Shown here: piece by piece, positions 15,397 through 24,554 of the stretch | Layout: each line of letters begins with the position of its first letter | Numbering within the stretch: position 1 is the first letter of the stretch | NCBI RefSeq assembly: GCF_008245045.1 | Contig: NZ_CP043428.1 | Location: forward strand, 558,001 to 622,000 | DNA: 64,000 nucleotides | Source: Campylobacter volucris | Lineage (GTDB): Bacteria > Campylobacterota > Campylobacteria > Campylobacterales > Campylobacteraceae | Direction of reading: 5' to 3' | Notes under the pieces: generated by a model | What the model was told of the DNA's origin: nothing | Database searches by the model: none | Seen by the model: only the letters and a program-made list of their open reading frames with translations | Position numbers and translations under genes: made by a program

Positions 15397-16218
15397 ATGC
15401 AAAAAATACTTCAAATTGATTTAGAAAAAAGAAAAGCTTTAGAGAATTTAAAAAATTTAAGCTTATTGGGTTTTGGTGGAGTTATGTTATTTAATCTAAA
15501 TAAAGATGATTTGATTAAAGATAATGATATTTTTTCTATGCATAATATTAATCATTTTTTACAACTTAGTTTAGATCAATTTTACATACCTAATGCTTTT
15601 TTAAATATTTTAGAATTTTTACATATTAAAAAACATATTGATATAAAAGAATCTTTTCATATCAATATCTTAATCAATAGTGATACACTTTATAAAAATC
15701 CTTTATTACAATATAATATTAATAGAAAAATTTCTAAAGATGATAATATCATTTATGCTTTAAAAAATACTTCTAGTATAAATCAAGCTTTTAAAAACTT
15801 AAAACAATTACAAGAAGTATTATTAAAAGAAAATATATTTTTAAATTTTATTGACTTAAATAGTAAAGAAAGCCTTTTAAGTTTTTATAATCAAATATTA
15901 AGTAATCATCATCTTAAAGATTATTTTTATATAAAAAATAATCAATTTTTTATTAAAGAAGATATAAAAAATAAAATTGTATTTAATAGTATAAATTCTT
16001 CTTCTATTGTAAGTAATTATCTTAGCTTATTAAATGATTTTAATACTTTAAGTAAAATAGAGCTTATAAATATATTAGAAAGTTTAAGTTTATACAATCT
16101 TTCAACTTTAATGCAAGATATACAAAAAAGATACTTAAAACTAGAATATAGCTTAAAAAGCTTTGATAAAGATAGTATCTTTTTATCTAATATGATTATG
16201 AATGTGAGATTGAAGTAA
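15397..16218 (+). CDS. Hypothetical protein, 273 aa, accessory
   Basis: Not recognised. The start MQKILQIDLEKRKAL at 15397 is preceded by AAAAAGGA; a longer frame from 15322 would translate the 40-bp element and has no ribosome site. The protein is extremely rich in Asn, Ile, Leu, Lys and Ser, and looks mainly helical. It has one mildly hydrophobic stretch near the N-terminus (LSLLGFGGVMLF), no signal peptide and no clear motif. Its intact state next to a broken neighbour, and the shared upstream element, suggest the two were one module. An immunity or chaperone role would be a guess. Confidence 0.65.
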   Translation: MQKILQIDLEKRKALENLKNLSLLGFGGVMLFNLNKDDLIKDNDIFSMHNINHFLQLSLDQFYIPNAFLNILEFLHIKKHIDIKESFHINILINSDTLYKNPLLQYNINRKISKDDNIIYALKNTSSINQAFKNLKQLQEVLLKENIFLNFIDLNSKESLLSFYNQILSNHHLKDYFYIKNNQFFIKEDIKNKIVFNSINSSSIVSNYLSLLNDFNTLSKIELINILESLSLYNLSTLMQDIQKRYLKLEYSLKSFDKDSIFLSNMIMNVRLK

Positions 16219-16223
16219 GTAAA

Positions 16224-16300
16224 TGGTGGATTTAGCAGGACTCGAACCTGCGACCAACCGGTTATGAGCCGGTTGCTCTAACCAACTGAGCTATAAATCC
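16224..16300 (-). tRNA. tRNA-Met(CAT), elongator type
   Basis: A 77-nt cloverleaf on the minus strand. GGATTTA pairs with TAAATCC, the anticodon loop CTCATAA has anticodon CAT, and CCA is encoded. The first pair is G-C, so it is not the initiator. A CAT anticodon could also be the lysidine-modified Ile2 tRNA. Confidence 0.92.
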
Positions 16301-16325
16301 GCCAGAAAGTTAAAAATGAAATCGT

Positions 16326-16331
16326 ATTATA
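16326..16331 (-). promoter_or_regulatory. -10 box for tRNA-Met
   Basis: TATAAT on the minus strand ends about 25 bases before the tRNA 5' end, in the gap after rodA. No -35 is visible. Confidence 0.5.
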
Positions 16332-16353
16332 TCTTTTTTTTCTTAATTTAAAT

Positions 16354-17463
16354 TTAGAATTTTATTTTTACTGCTTTTTCAATGGCTAGATATCTAAAGG
16401 TAATTAAATTTTGCAAGATCCCAAAAAATATCATAAAGGTGGTAAAAGAACTTCCCCCGTGACTAAAAAATGGCATAGGAATCCCAACAACAGGCGCAAA
16501 TCCAATAGTCATAGATATATTAACAGCAACATATAAAAATACAAATAATGCAATACAATTAGTAATCACTCTTGTAAAATAATCATCTTTAAGCTTGTAG
16601 TTTAAGCTAAGTAGGTGAAATATAAGCAAAATATAAAGAAGTATAATTACCACTGCACCTATAAAACCAAACCTTTCAACCGTATAAGCAAAGATAAAAT
16701 CACTAGTTGAAATAGGCAAAAATTTAAAATGAGTTTGTGTAGCCTCATCAGCTTGTTTTCCGGTTAATCCGCCACTTCCTATGGCAATGATGGATTGTTT
16801 AACATGATAGCTTGGTTCTTCGGCTAAAAAATCATGAATTCTTTGTTTTTGATAAGGTTTTAAAAAGTCACTATAAATAATAGGGGAAGCCACAGCTATA
16901 GCTATAAAAATAGTAAGCCAAATTTTATAATTTACTCCTATGATAAAAAGCATTCCATAGCCTACTATCAGCAGTATCAAAGCAGTTCCAAGATCGGGTT
17001 CTCCTGCTATGAGTAAAAACGGAAGCAAGATATAAAAACTCAATTTTAAAAATTGTTTTAAACCATAACCATTTTGCGGTGGTGGATTTTGATAGATTAT
17101 ATAAGCTAGCATTAATATAAAAGAGGATTTAAAAATTTCAGAAGGTTGTATGGTAAAATCAGTAAAAGGCACATTAAGCCATCTTCTAGCCCCTAATTTT
17201 TCAACACCAAATATATCAACACTTAAAAGCAAAACTATATTAATCCAATAAATAACAGGTATAAGCCATGCTAATTTTCTAAGCGGGATAAAAAAGAAAA
17301 AAGCAAATCCAGCAAATCCGACTAAAGTATATACAAGTTGTTTTTCAGCTAAACGCACATCTGCTTCATATATCAAAAGAAAAGATATAGCAATAATAGG
17401 AAGAATAAGTATAGGCTGAACAAAATCAAAGTGAGTTAAAATTCTTCTATCAAGCTTTATCAA
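16354..17463 (-). CDS. rodA: Rod-shape protein RodA (SEDS peptidoglycan polymerase)
   Basis: A 369-aa inner-membrane protein with about ten transmembrane segments. SEDS signatures are present: LGARRWLNVPFTDFTIQPSE (RW and P-S-E), AGEPDLGTALI with the catalytic aspartate, and PFFSHGGSSF near the C-terminus. RodA polymerises glycan strands with PBP2 along the cell side wall. The first codon is TTG at 17461-17463, with AAAGGA eight bases upstream; no ATG is suitably placed. It is divergent from the pseudouridine synthase and its transcript is followed by tRNA-Met. Confidence 0.92.
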   Translation of the reverse strand: MIKLDRRILTHFDFVQPILILPIIAISFLLIYEADVRLAEKQLVYTLVGFAGFAFFFFIPLRKLAWLIPVIYWINIVLLLSVDIFGVEKLGARRWLNVPFTDFTIQPSEIFKSSFILMLAYIIYQNPPPQNGYGLKQFLKLSFYILLPFLLIAGEPDLGTALILLIVGYGMLFIIGVNYKIWLTIFIAIAVASPIIYSDFLKPYQKQRIHDFLAEEPSYHVKQSIIAIGSGGLTGKQADEATQTHFKFLPISTSDFIFAYTVERFGFIGAVVIILLYILLIFHLLSLNYKLKDDYFTRVITNCIALFVFLYVAVNISMTIGFAPVVGIPMPFFSHGGSSFTTFMIFFGILQNLITFRYLAIEKAVKIKF

Positions 17464-17498
17464 AATAATCCTTTGTGAAATGTTTTGTAATTATATGC

Positions 17499-17504
17499 TA
17501 AAAT
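17499..17504 (+). promoter_or_regulatory. Extended -10 box of the rluD-flpA-trmB operon
   Basis: TGCTAAAAT is an extended -10 of Campylobacter type, 30 bases before the ATG at 17535. It is the only candidate in the 71-bp gap to rodA. Confidence 0.4.
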
Positions 17505-17534
17505 TGCAAATTTTATTCTAAGGAAATATCAAAG

Positions 17535-18500
17535 ATGCTTAAATTTTCATCACTTTTTGAAGAAAGACTTGACATTTTATTATCCAAAGTGCTAAATCAA
17601 AGTCGCTCACAAATTTCAAAAATGATTAAAGATAATTTAGTAAGTATAAATAACAAAAAAATTGATAAAAACTCTTATAAAGTTAAATGTAAAGATGAAA
17701 TTTATATCAATTTTCCTCAAATTAAAACAATACACCAACAATACATTCCTAAATTTGATATAGAAATTTTATATGAAGATGATGATGTGTTGATATTAAA
17801 TAAAGGACCAAATATCGTAGTTCATGGCGCAAGTAGTGTGAAAGAAGCTACTTTGGTTGATTGGCTTTTATTAAGAGGATATGCGTTATCAAATTTAAAT
17901 GGAGAGCATAGAGCAGGGCTTGTGCATAGATTAGATAAAGGCACAAGTGGTGCAATCATAATAGCTAAAAATAATCAAGCCCATCAATTTTTAGCTCAGC
18001 AGCTTTTAGACAAAAGCATGGGAAGAATTTATCTTGCTTTGTGTGATTTACCATTAAAAGAAGATAAAATGTGCAATGAAAAAGCTATCATTAGATGTCC
18101 TAATAATAGATTAAAAAAAATTACAACAAAAGATATTTTAAATTCTCACGCAAAAAGTGCAAAGACTGAATTTTTAAATTTATTAAATTCTAGCAAATGT
18201 GCTTTAATTGGAGCGAAGTTATATACAGGTAGAACCCATCAAATTAGAGTGCATTTGGCTGATTTTAATCGTTATATTTTAGGAGATGATTTATATGGAT
18301 ATAAAGGAAAAATAAAGTATAATAGAGTAATGCTTCATGCATATTTGATATATTTTATACATCCAAGAACAAAAGAGCTTTTGTTTGTAAATGCTCCGAT
18401 GTTTGATGATTTTAAGCAGATATTGAAAGAAAATTTTACTCAAGGAGAGATTGATGAAAAAATTTCACTTAGTTATCTTAAGCGTAGCTTTGGCTTTTAG
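17535..18500 (+). CDS. RluA/RluD-family rRNA pseudouridine synthase
   Basis: A 321-aa protein with an N-terminal S4 RNA-binding domain (about 10-60, RLDILLSKVLNQSRSQISKMI). The catalytic motif HRLDKGTSGAIIIAK holds the active-site aspartate at residue 134, and GRTHQIRVHLA is the family signature near 235. It isomerises uridine in large-subunit rRNA; the exact position cannot be inferred. The last 47 bp overlap the start of flpA. Confidence 0.92.
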   Translation: MLKFSSLFEERLDILLSKVLNQSRSQISKMIKDNLVSINNKKIDKNSYKVKCKDEIYINFPQIKTIHQQYIPKFDIEILYEDDDVLILNKGPNIVVHGASSVKEATLVDWLLLRGYALSNLNGEHRAGLVHRLDKGTSGAIIIAKNNQAHQFLAQQLLDKSMGRIYLALCDLPLKEDKMCNEKAIIRCPNNRLKKITTKDILNSHAKSAKTEFLNLLNSSKCALIGAKLYTGRTHQIRVHLADFNRYILGDDLYGYKGKIKYNRVMLHAYLIYFIHPRTKELLFVNAPMFDDFKQILKENFTQGEIDEKISLSYLKRSFGF

Positions 18501-19665
18501 CGCTTGTAGCACCGTTAGTTCACCAAAAATAGCTCAAATTAACGAAGGTTTGCCAAAGATATCTAATATCAAAAGTATTTCAGATATTACCAGTATAGCC
18601 TTTGAATGGGAGCCTTTATATGATCAAAATATAGCAGGTTTTTATCTATATAGAGCAAGTTCAGTTGGTGCTCCAATGGAGCTTATAGCAAAAATAGATA
18701 ATAAATTTCAAACCCATTATACAGATACTAATTTAGAGCCAAATACAAAATATTATTATTCCATGAAAACTTATAATGAACTTGGTCAAGTTTCACCAGA
18801 TGGAATGAGTATAGAAGCTTATACAACTAGAGTAATTGATCCAGTTCCTTTTGCTCAAGCTATAGTGGGTTTGCCAAATCGTGTAAAGATAGTATGGAGA
18901 CCACATCCTGATCTTAGGGTAAATTCATATATTGTTGAACGAGCCAATATGAAAGATATGAAATTTAAAGAACTTGCTAAGGTTAAAAATCGTCTAAGTG
19001 CCGAGTATATCGATGATTCTTTAAAATCAGATGAAAGCTTTCAATATAGAATCATAGCACTAACTTATGATGGTATAAAAAGTCCGCCAAGTAAAATAGT
19101 AGAATCTACCACAAAAGCTTTGCCTCCTATGGTTGCAAATTTAAAAGCTAGTAAAGATGCACCTAAAAAAATCATTTTAACTTGGGATAAAATTGATTAT
19201 GCAGATTTTGCTTATTATAAAATTTATTCAGGTTCTAATACTTTATTGCCTTTAAGTGTTGTGGCAAAAACTGCTGAAAATACCTATGAAGATGTAATCA
19301 ATGGTGTAAGCGAAAAAAGATATTATAAGGTAAGCATGGTAGATAAAGATGGTTTAGAAAGTCCATTGATGAGTGAACCTATTGAGGGCATTACTTTAGG
19401 TGCACCTTTAGCTCCAAATATAGTTTTGTGTGCTGTTGAGGATGATGGCATTAAAGTAGAATGGATAGATAATGATGATAGAGCGCGAGAATATATAGTA
19501 AAAAGAACAGGTGGTGGAAGTAGTGCAGTATTTAAGGAGATTAAATCTAAGCAATTAAAAGATATCACAGCTTTACCAGGAAAAGTTTATAGCTATGAGG
19601 TTATAGCAATTGATGCTAATGGTATAGAGTCAAAACCATCAAATAAATTTACAGCAGCTAAATAA
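18454..19665 (+). CDS. flpA: Fibronectin-binding-type lipoprotein FlpA (FN3 repeats)
   Basis: A 403-aa surface lipoprotein. The leader MKKFHLVILSVALAFSAC gives a lipidated Cys18. Tandem fibronectin type III-like modules follow, each with a W/A-x-P-x-x-D-x-x-x-x-x-Y-x-[VI] core: FEWEPLYDQNIAGFYLY, IVWRPHPDLRVNSYIVE, LTWDKIDYADFAYYKIY and VEWIDNDDRAREYIV. C. jejuni FlpA is an adhesin binding host fibronectin. The ATG at 18454 has AAGGAG at a good distance; the TTG before it is unlikely. It overlaps the pseudouridine synthase gene by 47 bp and trmB by 1 bp (TAATG). Confidence 0.92.
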   Translation: MKKFHLVILSVALAFSACSTVSSPKIAQINEGLPKISNIKSISDITSIAFEWEPLYDQNIAGFYLYRASSVGAPMELIAKIDNKFQTHYTDTNLEPNTKYYYSMKTYNELGQVSPDGMSIEAYTTRVIDPVPFAQAIVGLPNRVKIVWRPHPDLRVNSYIVERANMKDMKFKELAKVKNRLSAEYIDDSLKSDESFQYRIIALTYDGIKSPPSKIVESTTKALPPMVANLKASKDAPKKIILTWDKIDYADFAYYKIYSGSNTLLPLSVVAKTAENTYEDVINGVSEKRYYKVSMVDKDGLESPLMSEPIEGITLGAPLAPNIVLCAVEDDGIKVEWIDNDDRAREYIVKRTGGGSSAVFKEIKSKQLKDITALPGKVYSYEVIAIDANGIESKPSNKFTAAK

Positions 19666-20855
19666 TGCCAAATTTTAAATGTAAAAGATTAAATGATATT
19701 CAACTCCCTTTTGAAAAAGATGGAGTTGAATTTTTATGGTCTGCTTATGGTGAAAATGTGCAATTAATCTTTACACGCATTGAGCAAGAAAAATTTTTTC
19801 TACAAATTAAACAAGATAAACAAAAAAAAGAGTGGCTAATTAAAGGTGAAAAACATACTAAGCCTTCTCAGATTGGGTATTTGCAAAAAGCTTTGATGGT
19901 ATTTAAACAAAGTTTTACCCAAGATATTTTAAATGAAGCAATTGCCTTAAAACATACAAGGTTAGTGAAAAAAACTTCTTTAATTGCTAATTCTTTAAAA
20001 GAATTGCTTGAGCAAATTTACAATAAAGAAAAAATTTATATAGAAATAGGCTTTGGAAGTGGTAGGCATTTGCTTTATCAAGCTAAAAATAATCCTGATA
20101 TTTTGGTAATTGGGGTTGAAATTTATACTCCAGCGCTTGAGCAAGTTGCAAAATTAGCTTTAAGTCAAAATATCACAAATATATTATTGATTCAAACTGA
20201 TGCTAGATTATTATTAAGTGTTTTAAAGTCTAATTTAATAGATAAAATTTTTCTTCATTTTCCAGTTCCTTGGGATAAAAAGCCACACAGAAGAGTTGTA
20301 GGAGAAAATTTTGTCAATGAATGTGCTAGGGTTTTGAAAAAAGATGGAAAATTCGAGCTTAGAACAGATAGTTTTTTGTATTTTGATTTTACTTTAAATT
20401 CGTTTTTGCAATTGCCTTGTTTAAATGCTCTTGTTAAAAAGAATGAAAATTTAGAAATTTCAAGTAAATACGAAGATCGTTGGAAAAAACAAAATAAAGA
20501 TATATATGATTTAATTATTAGTGGATTTGACGAAAGTAAAGAGCTAAGTTCTTTTGAAAAATTTGCCATAGAAGATATGAATTTTAATCAAGAAGAACTA
20601 ATGCAAATTGAGCGCAAATTTAAAAATGAAGTATTTAAAGGGCAAGATTATTTTTTACATCTTGAAAATATTTATAAAACCAAAGATGGAAATATCATTA
20701 AAATCGCATTTGGAGCGTTTTATAAGCCTGAGCATATTTATATAAAATTAGATTTAAATGGAGTAGAATTTATATTTGGAAAACCATTTAAAACAAAAGA
20801 AAATTTAAGAGCCATGGAAAAATTAAGAGAAATTTTATGTTTTTATAAAAATTAA
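19665..20855 (+). CDS. trmB: tRNA (guanine-N7)-methyltransferase TrmB, long form
   Basis: A 396-aa enzyme that methylates G46 of tRNA. The SAM motif IEIGFGSGRHLLYQA lies near residue 126 and HFPVPWDKKPHRRVVG is the TrmB signature with the substrate-binding P-W and R-R-V. It is almost twice the length of E. coli TrmB; the extra N-terminal (about 120 aa) and C-terminal (about 100 aa) parts are usual for Campylobacterota. It overlaps flpA by one base and is followed by ftsE. Confidence 0.92.
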   Translation: MPNFKCKRLNDIQLPFEKDGVEFLWSAYGENVQLIFTRIEQEKFFLQIKQDKQKKEWLIKGEKHTKPSQIGYLQKALMVFKQSFTQDILNEAIALKHTRLVKKTSLIANSLKELLEQIYNKEKIYIEIGFGSGRHLLYQAKNNPDILVIGVEIYTPALEQVAKLALSQNITNILLIQTDARLLLSVLKSNLIDKIFLHFPVPWDKKPHRRVVGENFVNECARVLKKDGKFELRTDSFLYFDFTLNSFLQLPCLNALVKKNENLEISSKYEDRWKKQNKDIYDLIISGFDESKELSSFEKFAIEDMNFNQEELMQIERKFKNEVFKGQDYFLHLENIYKTKDGNIIKIAFGAFYKPEHIYIKLDLNGVEFIFGKPFKTKENLRAMEKLREILCFYKN

Positions 20856-20917
20856 ATATTTTGTTTATGAAAATTGTTTATTATTTGAAAAATTGATTTT
20901 TTAAGGAAAATATAGTG

Positions 20918-21574
20918 ATGATAGAAGCTAAAAAGCTTTGTCTTGGTTATGATGAGCTTGTTATAGAAAATGCTAGTTTTTCGCTAAAAGATAATGATTT
21001 TGTTTTTATTACAGGTAAAAGCGGTAGTGGAAAATCAACCTTACTTAAGTCTTTTTATGGAGATTTAGAGCCAATTGGCGGGAGTTTAAAAGTGTGCGGT
21101 AGTGATTTGATAGATATTTCTAATGCACAGCTTTTGCAATTTAGACAAAAAATAGGGATTATTTTTCAAGATTATCGCTTGATTCAAGAATTTAGTGTAG
21201 AAAAAAATGTAATGCTACCTTTAATGATCAAAGGTTATAGTAAAAATATATGCAAAGAACAAGCTGCTAAACTTTTAAAACATGTAAATTTAACCTTTAA
21301 AGCAGATAAAAAACCAGCTCAACTTTCAGGAGGAGAACAACAACGAGTTGCTATGGCAAGAGCTTTAGCGCATAATCCAAAACTTCTTTTGTGTGATGAA
21401 CCAACAGGAAACTTGGATGAATATTCTTCTGATATTATATGGACTTTGTTAAAATCAGCCAGAGAATTACTTGGAACTTGCGTAGTGGTGGTTACACATA
21501 GAATTCCTACAAATTTAAGACTTGATTATCGTCGCTTTAATATAGAAAATGGGAGGATGAATGAAATCGCTTAA
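20918..21574 (+). CDS. ftsE: Cell-division ATP-binding protein FtsE
   Basis: A 218-aa ABC ATPase. It has Walker A GKSGSGKST, the signature LSGGEQQRVAMARAL, Walker B LLLCDEPTGNLD and the H-loop VVTHR. FtsE powers FtsX, which activates septal amidases through the periplasmic EnvC-like factor. Two starts are possible, GTG 20915 and ATG 20918; AAGGA at 20903 fits both and I chose the ATG. It overlaps ftsX by 14 bp. Confidence 0.9.
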   Translation: MIEAKKLCLGYDELVIENASFSLKDNDFVFITGKSGSGKSTLLKSFYGDLEPIGGSLKVCGSDLIDISNAQLLQFRQKIGIIFQDYRLIQEFSVEKNVMLPLMIKGYSKNICKEQAAKLLKHVNLTFKADKKPAQLSGGEQQRVAMARALAHNPKLLLCDEPTGNLDEYSSDIIWTLLKSARELLGTCVVVVTHRIPTNLRLDYRRFNIENGRMNEIA

Positions 21575-22367
21575 AAATCATCTTTCTTTAATTTTTGCTT
21601 TAATGGTTATGATGTTTGCTTTTGAGTTTTTAATCATCACTAATAAAACTATAGAACATTATGAGAGCTTGTTAAATAAAGATTATAATATCATATTAGT
21701 TTCAAAGACATCTTTGGATCAAAAGTCCATACAAGGGCAAATTGAACATTTTAAATCTATAGAAATTTTAGACCCAAATTTAATGCTTGATAGGCTTAAA
21801 AATGATATTTCTTCAAAAAATTTAGAAGTTTTAAAATCAACTTTGCCTAAATTTTATACCTTAAAACTTAGTAAGTTACTATCTAATGATGAACTTGATT
21901 CTTTAAAAAATAAACTTTTACAAAATTCTAATATAGTCAAAGTAGAAACTTTTGCAAAAACTCATACAAAAATTTATAAATTACTTGTTTTGGTTAAATT
22001 TTTACTTTGGTTTTTCTTGTTTATTATTATTTTATTAAGCTTTGTGTTGTTGTTAAAACAAATGAAAATTTGGCTTTTTGAACATACTCAAAGAGTAGAG
22101 ATTATGTGTTTATTTGGGGCTCCTTTTTGGTTTAGATCTTTTATGCTTTATAAGATAGTTTTGATTGATTGTTTTGTAGCATTTTTGCTTTTAGTTGTAT
22201 TTTTTACTCAAGTGTATGATCTTGAGTCAATCAAGCTAGTTTTACAAGGAGTAGATATAAGTCTTCCTAAAATAAATATTTTTTCACACTTAGCTTTGAT
22301 TTTTATAGCAATGCTTGCAGTGTGCTTTTTATGTGTTAATTTTGTGATGTTTAAGGTTAGAAAATGA
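21561..22367 (+). CDS. ftsX: Cell-division protein FtsX
   Basis: A 268-aa inner-membrane protein with the FtsX layout. It has an N-terminal transmembrane helix (about 8-26), a periplasmic loop of about 110 residues, then three helices (about 145-170, 195-218, 240-262). The loop would contact the EnvC-like protein encoded next. Sequence similarity in this family is low, so the call rests on topology and on the ftsE-ftsX-EnvC order. It overlaps the next gene by 4 bp. Confidence 0.87.
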   Translation: MKSLKNHLSLIFALMVMMFAFEFLIITNKTIEHYESLLNKDYNIILVSKTSLDQKSIQGQIEHFKSIEILDPNLMLDRLKNDISSKNLEVLKSTLPKFYTLKLSKLLSNDELDSLKNKLLQNSNIVKVETFAKTHTKIYKLLVLVKFLLWFFLFIIILLSFVLLLKQMKIWLFEHTQRVEIMCLFGAPFWFRSFMLYKIVLIDCFVAFLLLVVFFTQVYDLESIKLVLQGVDISLPKINIFSHLALIFIAMLAVCFLCVNFVMFKVRK

Positions 22368-23545
22368 AAAAATGCTTTTTGCTTTTTTGTATTTTTATTT
22401 CTTTAGGGTTTTCCAATGAGATTGCGCAAAAGCAAAAAGATATCAAAGAAAATGAAAGGATTGTCAAACAACTTTCAAAAAAACTTGAAGATTTAGCAAG
22501 TGAGATTTTAGATAATGAAAAAAATCTAAAAAAAATTGCATCAGAGATTAATACTTTGAGCAATAAAACTTCAAAATTAGAAAGTTCTGTAAAAATTCAA
22601 ATTAAAGCTTTAGAGCAATTAAACAATCAAAACAAAGATTTATTAAAAAATAAAAATACCATTGAGAGTAAATTGATTGATTTAATAGCTAAAGATTTTG
22701 CTTATGATTTGGCTATTCCACAAAATTATATAGAAAGTGAAGATAGCATTATAGCTTTAGAAGTAGTGAGTAATTTAGATAAAATTTTTAATGAAGAATT
22801 TCGAAAAATTTCTAAAGATTATGAAGATGTGACTAAAAAAATAGAAGAAAAACAAAATCAAATTTCTACTATTAATACCAATTTAAAAGAGTATAAAAAA
22901 CAAATTGACGAGCTTAAAAATTTAAGAAAAAAACAAGAAATGGAAATTGCAAAGCAAAAGACTGATAAAGAAATTTATACGCGAAAATTATCATCTTTGC
23001 AAGAACAACAACAAGAATTAAGAAAAACTTTAAGCCAATTAAAAATCATTAAAGAAAAAGAAGATGAGAAAAAAATAGCCCAAAAACAAGAAAAAAATAA
23101 ACCTAAAGATACTTCTAAACAGCAAGCTGGCACGAGTTTTCAAACAAGTAGTGTTAAGCGTTATAGTGGTGAAAAAACCATTGCTCCTTTGGAATCATAT
23201 AGTGTTAAGCAAAAATTTGGAAACTATGTTGATCCTATATACAATATAAAAATTTATAATGAAAATGTGGTATTAAAAAGCACTACTCCAGATGCAGCAG
23301 TGAAAAATGTTTTAGATGGTAAAGTAGTTTTTGCAAAATCTACACCGACTTTAAAAAAAGTTGTGATTGTAGAAAACAAAGATGGAATTCATACAATTTA
23401 TGCGCATTTAGATAAAATTGCACCAGGAGTTAAAGTAGGAAGAAATATCAAAAAAGGGTATATCATTGGAAGGGTAGAGAGTGATTTAACTTTTGAAGTA
23501 ACTCAAAAAAATTATCACATAAATCCTTTAGAGATGATTAGGTAA
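22364..23545 (+). CDS. EnvC-like periplasmic amidase activator (degenerate LytM domain)
   Basis: A 393-aa protein with a signal peptide (MKKCFLLFCIFISLGFSNE). Two long coiled coils follow (about 20-115 and 150-245), then a linker and a C-terminal LytM/M23-like domain (about 280-393, with YAHLDKIAPGVKVGRNIKKGYIIG). The first zinc motif H-x-x-x-D is missing: the place reads DPIYNIKIYNENVVLKS. That fits EnvC/NlpD proteins, which do not cut peptidoglycan but activate amidases. The partner amiA is in the same gene run at 29022. Confidence 0.87.
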   Translation: MKKCFLLFCIFISLGFSNEIAQKQKDIKENERIVKQLSKKLEDLASEILDNEKNLKKIASEINTLSNKTSKLESSVKIQIKALEQLNNQNKDLLKNKNTIESKLIDLIAKDFAYDLAIPQNYIESEDSIIALEVVSNLDKIFNEEFRKISKDYEDVTKKIEEKQNQISTINTNLKEYKKQIDELKNLRKKQEMEIAKQKTDKEIYTRKLSSLQEQQQELRKTLSQLKIIKEKEDEKKIAQKQEKNKPKDTSKQQAGTSFQTSSVKRYSGEKTIAPLESYSVKQKFGNYVDPIYNIKIYNENVVLKSTTPDAAVKNVLDGKVVFAKSTPTLKKVVIVENKDGIHTIYAHLDKIAPGVKVGRNIKKGYIIGRVESDLTFEVTQKNYHINPLEMIR

Positions 23546-23577
23546 ATTAGTTTTTTTTAATCCGATTTTTGATATAG

Positions 23578-24321
<744 letters not shown>

Positions 24322-24335
24322 TATAAAGGAAAAAA

Positions 24336-24554
24336 ATGAGAGTAGAACAAATAGCTGCACAAGCACTTAAAAAAATGAAAGATGATAGATATAAATTAGC
24401 GTTAGTTGTAGCAAAAAGAGCTGAAGAGCTAGCTAATGGTGCAGAAGCTTTAGTAAATTTAGATAAAAATAAATACAAATATACAGATATTGCTTTATAT
24501 GAAATAGCTGAAGATAAAATTGCTTTAGAGGGTTTTATTGAAACTAGTAAATGA
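24336..24554 (+). CDS. rpoZ: RNA polymerase omega subunit
   Basis: A 72-aa protein starting [35 protein letters not shown], the omega pattern with the R-Y-K-L-A-x-x-[AV]-x-x-R-[AS] helix. Omega stabilises beta' assembly and takes part in ppGpp binding. The 3' end overlaps the spoT start by 17 bp, linking omega to the ppGpp enzyme as in many bacteria. Confidence 0.92.
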   Translation: MRVEQIAAQALKKMKDDRYKLALVVAKRAEELANGAEALVNLDKNKYKYTDIALYEIAEDKIALEGFIETSK

